Shown: piece after piece, positions 9,439 through 17,958 of the stretch | Numbering within the stretch: the first letter of the stretch is position 1 | How the letters are laid out: every line of letters begins with the position of its first letter | Notes under the pieces: model-generated | What the model was told of the DNA's origin: nothing | The model's input: the letters and a program-made list of their open reading frames with translations, nothing else | Database searches by the model: none | Program-made: the position numbers and the translations under genes | NCBI RefSeq assembly: GCF_001180185.1 | Contig: NZ_CVSS01000044.1 | Coordinates: 18,540 to 82,539, forward strand | Source of the DNA: Candidatus Pelagibacter communis | GTDB lineage: Bacteria > Pseudomonadota > Alphaproteobacteria > Pelagibacterales > Pelagibacteraceae | DNA: 64,000 bases | Direction of reading: 5' to 3'

Positions 9439-10323
9439 ATGAAAAAATATATTATTATTACTGGTGGAGCAGGATTTGTTGGCTCAAATCTTATTAAAGG
9501 ATTATTAAAACAAACAAATAAAAATTTAATAAGTATTGATAATTATTCATCGGGATCAAAAAAAAACCATGTTTCGAGTAAAAGAGTTAAATATCTTAAA
9601 AATGAAACTAAGAATATTAATTTAACCCTTCATAAGCTGAGAAAAAAAATTCACACAGTTTTTCATTTTGGGGAATTTGCAAGAATTTATCAAAGTTTTA
9701 AAAATTTTGATCAATGTTTAAATTCAAATCTTATTGGAACAAAAGCAGTTTTTAACTTTTGCTTGGAAAACAAAATAAAATTGGTTTATTCTGCTACATC
9801 CGCAAGTTTAGGTAATCATGGAAAAGACAAAGATTTATCTCCATATGCTTTTACAAAGTCAAAAAATTTAGAATTATTAGAAAATTTGAAAAATTGGTTT
9901 AATTTTAAATTTGAAGTTATTTATTTTTATAATGTTTACGGTTCTGGTCAAATTTGCAAAGGCAAGATGGCTACTGTGATTGGAATTTTTGAAAATTTAT
10001 ATAAACAAAAAAAACCTCTTACCGTTGTTAATCCTGGTACACAATCCAGAAGATTTACACATATAGATGATACAATCAAAGTTTGTTTGTTAGCATGGAA
10101 AAAAAACAAGAATAAACACTATAGCATTTCACATAAAAAAAAATATTCAATAATGGAAGTTGCAAAATTATTTAATAGTAAAATTATTAGATTACCTGCC
10201 AGAAAAGGCGAAAGATATGCATCTGCATTAGCATCTATGAATTTGTCAAATAAAATAATTAAAATGTATGGCTCTGTGGACTTAAAATCCTACATAAAAT
10301 CAATAATAAAAAGTAATTTATAG
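9439..10323 (+). CDS. NAD-dependent nucleotide-sugar epimerase/dehydratase
   Basis: The 294-residue protein is an extended SDR enzyme. It has GGAGFVGSN at residues 9-17, an aspartate after the second strand (SIDNYSSG) typical of NAD binding, and Y136/K140 in YAFTK. The serine/threonine partner sits in YSATSASLG. It resembles UDP-glucose 4-epimerase-like proteins of polysaccharide islands, though it is slightly short (310-340 is common). It is the last protein gene of the island before 5S rRNA. Substrate is inferred only to family level. Confidence 0.82.
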   Translation: MKKYIIITGGAGFVGSNLIKGLLKQTNKNLISIDNYSSGSKKNHVSSKRVKYLKNETKNINLTLHKLRKKIHTVFHFGEFARIYQSFKNFDQCLNSNLIGTKAVFNFCLENKIKLVYSATSASLGNHGKDKDLSPYAFTKSKNLELLENLKNWFNFKFEVIYFYNVYGSGQICKGKMATVIGIFENLYKQKKPLTVVNPGTQSRRFTHIDDTIKVCLLAWKKNKNKHYSISHKKKYSIMEVAKLFNSKIIRLPARKGERYASALASMNLSNKIIKMYGSVDLKSYIKSIIKSNL

Positions 10324-10411
10324 AAAATTATTCTCCAAAAGATTGAGATTAATGTTTAGATTTGTAGTTTTTTAACAGTTTACATGAAGGCTATTTTAAT
10401 TTATACGACGC
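10324..10411. other. Intergenic boundary between the polysaccharide island and 5S rRNA
   Basis: These 88 AT-rich bases contain no ORF that I trust and no tRNA or repeat. A TTAACA at 10372-10377, followed by TATTTTAAT-like sequence, could be part of a 5S promoter, but spacing to a -10 element is ambiguous. No 23S sequence is present, so the 5S gene must have its own promoter or be read from the epimerase transcript. Confidence 0.4.
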
Positions 10412-10529
10412 TTGCCGGTGATTATTGCAAAAGTGTTATACCCGATCCCATTCCGAACTCGGAAGTCAAGCCTTTTAGCGCCGATGGTACTTTGTCTTAA
10501 GGCATGGGAGAGTAGGACGTTGCCGGCAT
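10412..10529 (+). rRNA. rrf: 5S ribosomal RNA, stand-alone
   Basis: The conserved 5S core is evident: CCCGATCCCATTCCGAACTC, then GGAAGTCAAG, GCGCCGATGGTA and GGGAGAGTAGGACG. Terminal helix I is formed by TGCCGG (10413-10418) pairing with CCGGCA (10523-10528), giving about 118 nucleotides. No 16S, 23S or rRNA-associated tRNA lies beside it. The upstream neighbour is a polysaccharide gene and the downstream neighbour is rpmJ. A 5S gene separated from 23S by a variable island matches published Pelagibacter HVR2 organisation. Confidence 0.95.
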
Positions 10530-10541
10530 TTAATAAAATTT

Positions 10542-10667
10542 ATGAAAATAAAAAGCTCGTTAAAATCAATTAAAAAAAGAGATCTAAATTCTAAGCTAGT
10601 TAGAAGAAGAGGCCGAGTTTATATTATAAATAAAAATAATCCTAAATTTAAAGCAAGACAAAAATAA
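10542..10667 (+). CDS. rpmJ: 50S ribosomal protein L36, cysteine-free type
   Basis: A 41-residue ORF begins [16 protein letters not shown] and continues with [22 protein letters not shown], the typical C-minus (YkgO-like) L36. It contains no cysteine, so it lacks the zinc ribbon of standard L36. L36 binds 23S rRNA in the large subunit. It starts 12 bases after the 5S gene and probably shares its transcript region. The match in length and in the RRRGRVYxINK core makes the call firm. Confidence 0.93.
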   Translation: MKIKSSLKSIKKRDLNSKLVRRRGRVYIINKNNPKFKARQK

Positions 10668-10671
10668 TTTT

Positions 10672-10782
10672 ATGGATGATAAAAGCCATAAAGAAACTTG
10701 GAATAATTTTACAAAATTTGTTTTGTGGGGATCCATCGCAGTGGTTATAATACTCATTTCGATGGCAATTTTTCTGTTGTGA
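10672..10782 (+). CDS. Small single-pass membrane protein, aa3 cytochrome oxidase subunit IV-like
   Basis: A 36-residue ORF starts MDDKSHKETWNNFTKF, followed by one membrane helix of about 18 residues ending FLL. The pattern of an H..TW..F.k amphipathic start and a single helix matches the alphaproteobacterial aa3-type oxidase subunit IV family (PF07835-like). It sits 4 bases after rpmJ and 7 bases before pntAA. It may be an oxidase accessory subunit or simply a small membrane partner of the transhydrogenase. The identification rests on a short pattern. Confidence 0.6.
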   Translation: MDDKSHKETWNNFTKFVLWGSIAVVIILISMAIFLL

Positions 10783-10789
10783 TAATAAA

Positions 10790-11878
10790 ATGAATTTAGC
10801 CTCAATTTCAGAAAACATAACTATTGAAAAAAGAGTTGCTATAACACCAGAAATAGCAAAAAAATATTTAGGACTTGGATTTAATTTATTTATACAAAGA
10901 GGTTATGGATCTCATTTAGGTTTTGAAGATAATGATTTTAAAGATTTAGGAGTAAATATTTTAGATGATGATAAAAAAGTATTAGATAATGCAGACATAG
11001 TTGTCCAAGTAGCATTACCAGAGGATGATAAGTTAAATAATTTAAAAGAAAATAAAAGTCTTATCGGTACATTAAATTCTTTTTCAAATAAAGAAAAATT
11101 AGAAAGCTTAAAATCAAAAAAAGTAAATTGTTTTTCTTTGGAATTGCTACCAAGAATAACAAGAGCTCAATCAATGGATATTTTGTCTTCCCAAGCAAAC
11201 CTCGCTGGATACAAAGCTGTAATTGAAGCATTTAAGATTTATGAAAAAGCAATTCCAATGATGATGACAGCAGCAGGGACCATACCCGCAGCTAAAGTTT
11301 TGGTAGTTGGAGCTGGAGTTGCTGGTTTACAGGCAATTGCTACTGCAAAAAGAATGGGAGCCATAGTATTTGCAACAGACGTTAGAATGGCGTCAAAAGA
11401 ACAAGTTGAAAGTTTAGGAGGGAAATTCTTAACTGTTGAAGGTGCTGAAAATTTAGAGACAGAGGGCGGATATGCTAAAGAAGCCTCTGCAGATTTCAAA
11501 TTAAAACAAGAAGAGCTTTTATCAGAAACTCTAAAAAAAATAGATATCGTAATATGCACAGCTTTAATTCCAGGTAGAGAGGCTCCTAAGATTATTAAAC
11601 AGGAAATGTTTAAAAATTTTCAACCAGGTTCAGTAATATACGATTTAGCTGCAATACAAGGAGGAAATACTGTTTTTACAGAAGTTGACAAAATTGTCGA
11701 AAAAAATGGCGTAAAAATATTGGGTGAGGGCAATATATTAAATAAATTACCTGTATCTGCTTCCAATTTATATGCAAAGAATGTATTTAATTTTGTTTCT
11801 AATTTATATGATAAAGAAAACAAAAAATTAAATCTAAATTTAGAGGATGAGATTATAGAAAAAACATTAATTAAATAG
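10790..11878 (+). CDS. pntAA: NAD(P) transhydrogenase subunit alpha part 1 (domain I)
   Basis: The 362-residue soluble domain has the alanine dehydrogenase/PNT fold. ERRVAITPE-like sequence lies near the start (EKRVAITPEIAK). A Rossmann motif, VGAGVAGLQAIATAKRMGA, is central, followed by FATDVR. It binds NAD(H). Together with the next two genes it forms the proton-driven transhydrogenase that makes NADPH from NADH at the inner membrane. The alpha subunit is split into two genes, as is usual in alphaproteobacteria. Confidence 0.95.
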   Translation: MNLASISENITIEKRVAITPEIAKKYLGLGFNLFIQRGYGSHLGFEDNDFKDLGVNILDDDKKVLDNADIVVQVALPEDDKLNNLKENKSLIGTLNSFSNKEKLESLKSKKVNCFSLELLPRITRAQSMDILSSQANLAGYKAVIEAFKIYEKAIPMMMTAAGTIPAAKVLVVGAGVAGLQAIATAKRMGAIVFATDVRMASKEQVESLGGKFLTVEGAENLETEGGYAKEASADFKLKQEELLSETLKKIDIVICTALIPGREAPKIIKQEMFKNFQPGSVIYDLAAIQGGNTVFTEVDKIVEKNGVKILGEGNILNKLPVSASNLYAKNVFNFVSNLYDKENKKLNLNLEDEIIEKTLIK

Positions 11879-11882
11879 TATT

Positions 11883-12191
11883 ATGGAAATAGACCCTTTT
11901 ATATTCAGATTAAGTATATTTATATTGTCAATTTTTGTTGGATACTATGTGGTATGGAGCGTTACTCCATCCTTACATACTCCTTTGATGTCAGTTACTA
12001 ATGCAATATCATCTGTGATTATAGTTGGTGCGATTATAGCTGCTTTATCGGGTAGTGACGGAGTAGTCTTTTCTACATCTAGTATATTTGGTTTTTTAGC
12101 GATTATTCTAGCTGCTGTAAATATTTTTGGTGGATTTCTTGTTACCCAAAGAATGTTAGCAATGTATAAAAAAAAGAAAAAGGACAAGTAA
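11883..12191 (+). CDS. pntAB: NAD(P) transhydrogenase subunit alpha part 2 (membrane domain)
   Basis: The 102-residue protein has three to four membrane helices and the family sequence YYVVWSVTPSLHTPLMSVTNAISSVIIVGA near residues 21-50. It is the membrane part of the alpha subunit and contributes to the proton channel with PntB. It starts 4 bases after pntAA and ends directly against the pntB start codon. The basic KKKKKDK tail is presumably cytoplasmic. Confidence 0.95.
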   Translation: MEIDPFIFRLSIFILSIFVGYYVVWSVTPSLHTPLMSVTNAISSVIIVGAIIAALSGSDGVVFSTSSIFGFLAIILAAVNIFGGFLVTQRMLAMYKKKKKDK

Positions 12192-13589
12192 ATGTCAGCA
12201 AACCTCTCTGCAATTTTATATCTAATATCAGGTGTATTGTTCATTTTAGCCTTAAGAGGGTTATCTTCTCCTGAAACATCAAGGCAAGGTAATTTATTTG
12301 GAATAATTGGGATGGTGATAGCTATTTCAGTAACATTTCTATCTATAAACAATTTTACGGAGGGATTTGTTTACGTGCTCATATTTTTAGCAATTGGAGG
12401 TGGTATTGGAGCTTTCATAGCATATAGAATTCCTATGACCGCAATGCCAGAGTTAGTAGCTGGTTTTCATAGCTTAGTTGGTTTAGCGGCAGTTTTCGTG
12501 GCAATTTCAGCTTTCATAAATCCAGAAGCTTTTAACCTCGGAACTCCAGGAAATATAAAGCTTGCTAGTTTGATAGAAATGTCAATTGGAGCGGCTGTTG
12601 GAGCGATAACATTTTCTGGTTCGGTAATTGCCTTTCTTAAGCTTCAAGGAATAATGTCAGGTGCACCAATAACTTTTAAAGGTCAACATTTATTAAATGC
12701 ATTAATATTAACATCTATTGTAATTCTAACTTTTTATTTATGTTTAACTCAATCATCTTCACTATTTTGGGTTTTGATCGCAATTTCATTTTTAATCGGC
12801 TTTCTAATAATTATTCCTATTGGTGGTGCAGATATGCCTGTTGTAATTTCTATGCTTAATTCATACTCAGGATGGGCTGCAGCTGGAATCGGATTTACTT
12901 TAGAAAATTCAGCTTTAATTATTACAGGAGCTCTAGTTGGTTCATCTGGTGCAATATTATCGTATATTATGTGTAAGGGGATGAACAGGTCATTTTTTAA
13001 TGTCATTCTAGGAGGATTTGGATCTACTGATCAAATTTCAAAAGACCAAGATAAAGAACAAAGACCAGTTAAAAGTGGAAATGCTGACGACGCTGCTTTC
13101 TTAATGAAAAATGCTTCGTCTGTTATTATTGTACCCGGATATGGAATGGCAGTCGCGCAAGCACAACATGCACTTAGAGAGATGGTAGATACTTTGAAAA
13201 AAAACGGAATAAAAGTTTCATATGCAATTCACCCTGTTGCAGGAAGAATGCCAGGCCACATGAATGTTTTGTTAGCAGAAGCAAATGTTCCATATGATGA
13301 GGTTTTTGAATTAGAGGAAATTAACAACGATTTTGCTCATGCAGATGTGGCATACGTAATTGGAGCAAATGATGTAACTAATCCTGTTGCAAAAACAGAT
13401 CCACAAAGTCCAATTTATGGTATGCCAGTTTTAGATGTTGAAAAATGTAAATCCGTTTTATTTGTAAAAAGAAGTCTTTCACCAGGATATGCAGGTATAG
13501 ATAATGATTTATTCTATAAAGAAAATACATTAATGTTGTTTGCTGATGCAAAAAAAATGACAGAGGAAATAACAAAGAGTTTGAATTAA
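12192..13589 (+). CDS. pntB: NAD(P) transhydrogenase subunit beta
   Basis: The 465-residue protein has an N-terminal block of eight or nine membrane helices (to about residue 260). Its C-terminal NADP-binding domain includes VPGYGMAVAQAQHALREM, HPVAGRMPGHMNVLLAEA and GANDVTNPVA. It completes the proton-translocating transhydrogenase. The start codon follows the pntAB stop with no gap. Length is normal and no active-site change is visible. Confidence 0.96.
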   Translation: MSANLSAILYLISGVLFILALRGLSSPETSRQGNLFGIIGMVIAISVTFLSINNFTEGFVYVLIFLAIGGGIGAFIAYRIPMTAMPELVAGFHSLVGLAAVFVAISAFINPEAFNLGTPGNIKLASLIEMSIGAAVGAITFSGSVIAFLKLQGIMSGAPITFKGQHLLNALILTSIVILTFYLCLTQSSSLFWVLIAISFLIGFLIIIPIGGADMPVVISMLNSYSGWAAAGIGFTLENSALIITGALVGSSGAILSYIMCKGMNRSFFNVILGGFGSTDQISKDQDKEQRPVKSGNADDAAFLMKNASSVIIVPGYGMAVAQAQHALREMVDTLKKNGIKVSYAIHPVAGRMPGHMNVLLAEANVPYDEVFELEEINNDFAHADVAYVIGANDVTNPVAKTDPQSPIYGMPVLDVEKCKSVLFVKRSLSPGYAGIDNDLFYKENTLMLFADAKKMTEEITKSLN

Positions 13590-13632
13590 TATCTTGTTCA
13601 TTAAAATAATTTTAATAAATTAAAATAATATA

Positions 13633-14742
13633 ATGAACAATGAATTAATATTATTTTATCCCTCTTTTGAGAGAGGTGGAGTAGAAAAAATACTTCAAAA
13701 TTTAATTGAGAATAACAATTCCTTTAAAATAAATTTAATAAGTACAAAGAATGCTTTAAAGGTAATAGATCAAAAAAAATTTAAATTTAATTTTTTTGAG
13801 GTAAAAAAAAAATTCATTATTCCATTTTTCCCAGAAAGATTTTCTACAGCAATAAATGCAATGATAATTTTATTCAACATTGTAAACCAAAAAAAAAAAA
13901 AATTTGTTATTCATTCAATGCAAAGTAACGTTGCAGCTATTATTATTGGAATCATAAAAAATCAAAAAGTTATAATAAGAAACTCTGAAAATGCTATTTT
14001 TTCTATTCTCCATGCAGAAAATAGACTATTTGCATTTATAACAACTTTGTTAAAGATTTGTTTTTATAATTTCGCAGATGGAATAGTTACTAATTCTGTT
14101 GGATCAGGAAAAAGTTTAAAATATTTTGTAATTAATAGAAAAAAGATTAAACCCATCTATAATCCTTATCTTAAAAGTAAAAATAATAAAAAGCATTTAA
14201 AAAAAAATATCATAATTAATATTGGTAGATTGAGAAAACAAAAAGATCATTCAACCTTGATAAAAGCTTTTCAGATATTTTCTAAAACAAATAAAAAATA
14301 TAAATTATTAATATTGGGTAAGGGAAATTTAGAAAATAAACTTAAACAATTATCCATTGACCTCAAAATTAATGATAAAGTTATTTTTAAAGGTTGGAAA
14401 CAGAACACATCCTTTTATTTAAAAAATTCAAAATTATTTGTATTTAGCTCAAAGTATGAGGGTTTAGGCAATGTTCTAATTGATGCTATTAATTATAACA
14501 TTCCATGTATTTCAACAAACTGCCCTAGTGGACCTAGTGAAATATTATTGAACGGAAAAGGTGGTTACTTAGTTAAATCAGGTTCACCTCAAATACTTGC
14601 ACAAAAAATGTCGTTTGCAATTCAAAATTATTCTCTTTCTTTAAAAAAAAATGCTTATGCGAAAAGAAAATTAAATCGTTTTTTAATTTCAAATCAAGTT
14701 AAAAAATATTATGATTATTTAAACAGTTTTTATAAAAATTAA
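13633..14742 (+). CDS. Glycosyltransferase family 4 (GT-B fold)
   Basis: The 369-residue protein begins with ELILFYPSFERGGVEKIL (the FxxGGxE loop). It has a C-terminal donor-binding region, INIGRLRKQKDHSTLIKA, then FSSKYEGLGNVLIDAI and the NCPSGPSEIL loop. It transfers an activated sugar to a glycan or lipid. Unlike the other transferases it lies outside the island, between pntB and a transaldolase-family gene on the same strand. Very lysine- and asparagine-rich composition resembles the island genes. Substrates unknown. Confidence 0.85.
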   Translation: MNNELILFYPSFERGGVEKILQNLIENNNSFKINLISTKNALKVIDQKKFKFNFFEVKKKFIIPFFPERFSTAINAMIILFNIVNQKKKKFVIHSMQSNVAAIIIGIIKNQKVIIRNSENAIFSILHAENRLFAFITTLLKICFYNFADGIVTNSVGSGKSLKYFVINRKKIKPIYNPYLKSKNNKKHLKKNIIINIGRLRKQKDHSTLIKAFQIFSKTNKKYKLLILGKGNLENKLKQLSIDLKINDKVIFKGWKQNTSFYLKNSKLFVFSSKYEGLGNVLIDAINYNIPCISTNCPSGPSEILLNGKGGYLVKSGSPQILAQKMSFAIQNYSLSLKKNAYAKRKLNRFLISNQVKKYYDYLNSFYKN

Positions 14743-14758
14743 AATTTTGATTTAATTT

Positions 14759-15457
14759 ATGCCAACTAAAATCTTCTGTGACATTGCTGATATAAGCTTA
14801 ATTAAAAAATTTAGTAAAAAAAAGATAGTTAAAGGTTTTACAACAAATCCAAGTTTAATGAGGAAGGCGGGTGCGAAAAACTACGAAACTTACTCAAAAA
14901 AATTAGTTCAAGCCTCTAAAAATAAGCCTATCTCTTTAGAGGTTTTTGCTGATGATCAAGACTCTATGATAAGTCAAGGCATTAAAATGAATAGCTGGGG
15001 TAAAAATATTTATGTGAAAGTTCCAGTGATAAATACTAAAAAAAAATTCACCGGCAAAGTTATTAAAGAACTTAACCAAAGAAACATAAAGTTGAATATT
15101 ACAGCAGTTTACACCGCAAATCAGACAAAAAAAATTCTTAAGATGATAAATAAAAAATCTAAGGTGATAATTTCTATATTTGCTGGAAGAGCAGCAGATG
15201 TTGGCAAAGATCCAATACCTGAATTTATTAAAAGTATTAAATATGCAAAAAATTTTAAAAACGTAGAAATTTTATGGGCGAGTGTAAGGGAACCTTATAA
15301 TTATGTTCAATCAAAACAAATTGGTTGTCATATAATTACTATCCCTCCCCAAATTATTGAGAAAATAGAAAATTTTGGAAAAACATTTGATAGGCTTACT
15401 TTAGAAACAGTAAAAGCATTTCTTGTAGATAGCAAAAAATCTAAATTTAAAATTTAA
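14759..15457 (+). CDS. Transaldolase / fructose-6-phosphate aldolase family protein
   Basis: The 232-residue protein fits the small (TalC/FSA) transaldolase class: FCDIADISLIKKF at the start, GFTTNPSLMRKAG at 26-38 and the Schiff-base lysine K87 in YVKVPV. A later segment, SIFAGRAADVGKDP, is also typical. It would transfer dihydroxyacetone units in the non-oxidative pentose-phosphate pathway, complementing the transketolase at 21760-23718. Transaldolase versus fructose-6-phosphate aldolase activity cannot be decided from sequence. Confidence 0.85.
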   Translation: MPTKIFCDIADISLIKKFSKKKIVKGFTTNPSLMRKAGAKNYETYSKKLVQASKNKPISLEVFADDQDSMISQGIKMNSWGKNIYVKVPVINTKKKFTGKVIKELNQRNIKLNITAVYTANQTKKILKMINKKSKVIISIFAGRAADVGKDPIPEFIKSIKYAKNFKNVEILWASVREPYNYVQSKQIGCHIITIPPQIIEKIENFGKTFDRLTLETVKAFLVDSKKSKFKI

Positions 15458-15464
15458 AGATAAT

Positions 15465-15541
<77 letters not shown>

Positions 15542-15546
15542 GTAAA

Positions 15547-15753
15547 TTAAATTCTATTTTTAAGTTTATTAAGTTTTTTTACTCTTTTAATGTTTTCTTG
15601 CAATATTCTCTTTTTTTTTTCTGATGGTTTTTCGTATGTATTTTTCAGCTTTATTACTTTAAAAAAACCATCTCTTTGAAGTTTTCTTTTTAAAACTCTT
15701 AGAGCTTGTTCAACATTATTATCTTTTACTTCTATTTTAATAACTACCTCCAA
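15547..15753 (-). CDS. rpsU: 30S ribosomal protein S21
   Basis: The 68-residue basic protein has the S21 pattern: a short beta start (VVIKIEVKDN), then EQALRVLKRKLQRDGFFKVIK and a lysine/arginine-rich helical tail. S21 sits near the 3' end of 16S rRNA and helps initiation. It precedes the initiator tRNA gene by 5 bases on the same strand. Length is typical of alphaproteobacteria. Confidence 0.93.
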   Translation of the reverse strand: MEVVIKIEVKDNNVEQALRVLKRKLQRDGFFKVIKLKNTYEKPSEKKKRILQENIKRVKKLNKLKNRI

Positions 15754-15804
15754 AAAAGTGAGTAATTAACACTTTTATTTTTTTATGTCTATAAATTTTA
15801 TTCA

Positions 15805-16386
15805 TTAATTTTCAGTAAGTTGAGATAGTTTTTCTTTTTCTTTTTGTTTTTTCTCTCTTTTAATTCTTCGCTCTGCTTTCTCTATAGCATTAATTAAATC
15901 TTTTTGAGAAAATAAATTCAATGCTACAGGATCTTTAGGATTTAAATTATTATAATTCCAATAACTTTTGTTTCTAATTGATGTTACAGAATTTTTTGTA
16001 ATACCAACTAATTTTGCAATTTGTGAATCTTTAAGAATATTATATTGTTTTAATAACCACAGAGCAGAGTCAGGTTTGTCTTGTCTTTTTGAAAGTGGAA
16101 TATATTTTTTAGTTTTTTTTTCTGAGTTGGAAATTTCTATATCTGTGCTTTTAATTTTTAATTCTCTATTTTCATCTTTTGACGAAAGCTCAATCTCTTC
16201 TCTTGTCAATTGTCCAGATATGATTGGATTATAAGCTTTAATCCCTTTAGCAACCTCTCCGTCTGCTATTCCCTGTATTTCTACTTCATGCATTTTGCAA
16301 AAATCAGCAATTTGTTTAAATGTCAGGGTAGTATTTTCAACTAACCAAACAGCAGTAGCCATTGGCATTAAAGGTGCATTTGACAT
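15805..16386 (-). CDS. trcR: DUF1013 cell-cycle transcriptional regulator TrcR-like
   Basis: The 193-residue protein starts PLMPMATAVWLVENTTLTFKQIADFC, followed by HEVEIQGIADGEV, a near-diagnostic DUF1013 pattern restricted to alphaproteobacteria. Two helix-turn-helix-like segments are seen, one near residues 20-45 and one near 115-145 (DSQIAKLVGITKNSVTSIRN). In Caulobacter the family is implicated in cell-cycle transcription with RNA polymerase. The C-terminus is a charged lysine/glutamate helix. Its stop abuts the rpmE region with no gap, so the two are probably co-transcribed. Confidence 0.85.
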   Translation of the reverse strand: MSNAPLMPMATAVWLVENTTLTFKQIADFCKMHEVEIQGIADGEVAKGIKAYNPIISGQLTREEIELSSKDENRELKIKSTDIEISNSEKKTKKYIPLSKRQDKPDSALWLLKQYNILKDSQIAKLVGITKNSVTSIRNKSYWNYNNLNPKDPVALNLFSQKDLINAIEKAERRIKREKKQKEKEKLSQLTEN

Positions 16387-16617
16387 TTAACTTTTATTTT
16401 CTGATTTAAAATTTTGAAATTTTTTATTAAATTTACTTATTCTTCCCTTGTCCATTAGTTTTTGCTTACCACCTGTCCATGCTGAGTGTGATTTTGGGTC
16501 AATCTCTAACTTTAAAACCTCACCCTCTTTTCCCCAGGTAGATTTTGTTTCAAATTGTGTTCCGTCAGTCATCTCAACTTTTATTGAATGATAATTAGGA
16601 TGAATATTTTTTTTCAT
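16387..16617 (-). CDS. rpmE: 50S ribosomal protein L31, cysteine-free type
   Basis: The 76-residue protein starts [19 protein letters not shown] and contains [24 protein letters not shown], the L31 signature. It has no cysteines, so it lacks the CxxC zinc site of classical L31. It sits at the large-subunit bridge to 30S. It lies directly upstream of trcR on the minus strand. With the cysteine-free L36 it indicates a zinc-sparing ribosome. Confidence 0.93.
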   Translation of the reverse strand: MKKNIHPNYHSIKVEMTDGTQFETKSTWGKEGEVLKLEIDPKSHSAWTGGKQKLMDKGRISKFNKKFQNFKSENKS

Positions 16618-16652
16618 GACGAGACTTATAACAAAAGAATTTTCTAAAACAA

Positions 16653-17393
16653 TTAAAAGTTATTCAATTTTTCTAACAATTTTATATTAATATCAGCACT
16701 AGAGGCAATAATTTTAATATTTTTATTGACTGACATATCAATTTCATTAATTATTCCACCAGCTTCTTTTACTAATATAATTCCTCCGGCAATGTCCCAG
16801 AGATTTAAATCGTTCTGGAAATATCCATCATATCTACCTGCTGCAACATAGGCCAAATCAAGAGCTGCACATCCTGATTTTCTATATAATAAATCAAACT
16901 CTGCTTTAATCTTTCCTCCAGTGACAAACAAACAATCATTAATCTGATTTTTTTTTGAAACTCTTACTCTGTGATTATTAAAATATGCACCGTTATTTTT
17001 TTCAGCAAAAAACATTTCGTTTTTAATTGGATCAAAAACTAGACCTGAAATTATTTCGTTATCTGATTTAAGAGCGATTGAAATTGCAAAATGTGGTATG
17101 CCATGTAAAAAATTTATAGTTCCATCAATTGGATCAATTATCCATGTATTGTTTTTATCTTTGTTAGTCTCTATTCCATGCTCCTCACTAATAATTGAAT
17201 AATTTGGTCTAGCTTTTTTAAGCTCATCAATTATTATTTTTTCTGCTTTTAGATCTGAATTGGTAACAAAATCTAATGGACCTTTTTTAGAAACTTGTAA
17301 TTTTTCGATTTCACCAAAATCTCTAATAAGAATTTTTGAAGCTTTCTCACTTGCTTTTATCATTATATTTAAGTTTGCAGATATTGATTTCAC
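16653..17393 (-). CDS. suhB: Inositol monophosphatase family protein
   Basis: The 246-residue protein has the metal sites of the family: SEEHG near residues 68-72, [24 protein letters not shown] near 84-107 and a [15 protein letters not shown] segment near 199-213. It hydrolyses inositol-1-phosphate or a related sugar phosphate. In enterobacteria SuhB also binds antitermination complexes. It follows efp after 4 bases in the minus-strand cluster. The in vivo substrate is unknown. Confidence 0.88.
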   Translation of the reverse strand: MKSISANLNIMIKASEKASKILIRDFGEIEKLQVSKKGPLDFVTNSDLKAEKIIIDELKKARPNYSIISEEHGIETNKDKNNTWIIDPIDGTINFLHGIPHFAISIALKSDNEIISGLVFDPIKNEMFFAEKNNGAYFNNHRVRVSKKNQINDCLFVTGGKIKAEFDLLYRKSGCAALDLAYVAAGRYDGYFQNDLNLWDIAGGIILVKEAGGIINEIDMSVNKNIKIIASSADINIKLLEKLNNF

Positions 17394-17397
17394 AGAA

Positions 17398-17958
17398 TTA
17401 AACTTTTTTAATATATTCTAAATTTCTTGTATCAATAATAACATTATCTTCTGCCTCAATAAATGGAGGTACATTTATACTTAGGCCGTTTTCTAATATC
17501 GCAGGCTTATATGAAGATGAAACTGTTTGTCCTTTTAAAGCAACATCTGTTGATTTAATTTTACAATTGACTTGATTTGGTAAGGATACAGAAATTGGAT
17601 TATCGTTATAAAAACTTATAGAAACTTCTAAATTTTCTGTAAGTAATTTACCTTTATCACCTATTATATCTTTTTTAACCTCAATTTGTTCAAATGATTT
17701 TGGATCAATGAAAAAATAATTATTTTCATCTTCATAAATATAATTAAAATTGGTTTCTTCTACAGACGCTTTCTCTACAGTTTCACTAGATCTAAATCTT
17801 TCATTAAGTTTTGTATTTTTGTTTACACTTTTCATTTCAACTTGAGCAAACGCACCACCTTTTCCAGGTTTAACGTGTTGCGTTTTTAAAACTTGCCATA
17901 AGTCATTTTTGTATTCCAAAAGCATTCCAACTCTTATTTCATTCGCATTTATTTTCAT
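17398..17958 (-). CDS. efp: Elongation factor P
   Basis: The 186-residue protein shows the three-domain EF-P layout. It opens INANEIRVGMLLEYKNDLWQVLKTQHVKPGKGGAFAQ. The modifiable lysine sits in KPGKGGA (about residue 32). The C-terminal OB domain ends in the NVPPFIEAEDNVIIDTR signature. EF-P rescues ribosomes stalled at polyproline. Its start overlaps the thiE stop by 4 bases (ATGA type). Confidence 0.95.
   Translation of the reverse strand: MKINANEIRVGMLLEYKNDLWQVLKTQHVKPGKGGAFAQVEMKSVNKNTKLNERFRSSETVEKASVEETNFNYIYEDENNYFFIDPKSFEQIEVKKDIIGDKGKLLTENLEVSISFYNDNPISVSLPNQVNCKIKSTDVALKGQTVSSSYKPAILENGLSINVPPFIEAEDNVIIDTRNLEYIKKV

Noticed and set aside
10412-10529. Complete rRNA operon at this site
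   Set aside because: Only 5S features are present; no 16S, 23S or spacer tRNA sequence is seen on either side.
11239-11559. Minus-strand ORF inside pntAA
   Set aside because: It lies wholly within the transhydrogenase gene and has the low-complexity look of a complementary frame.
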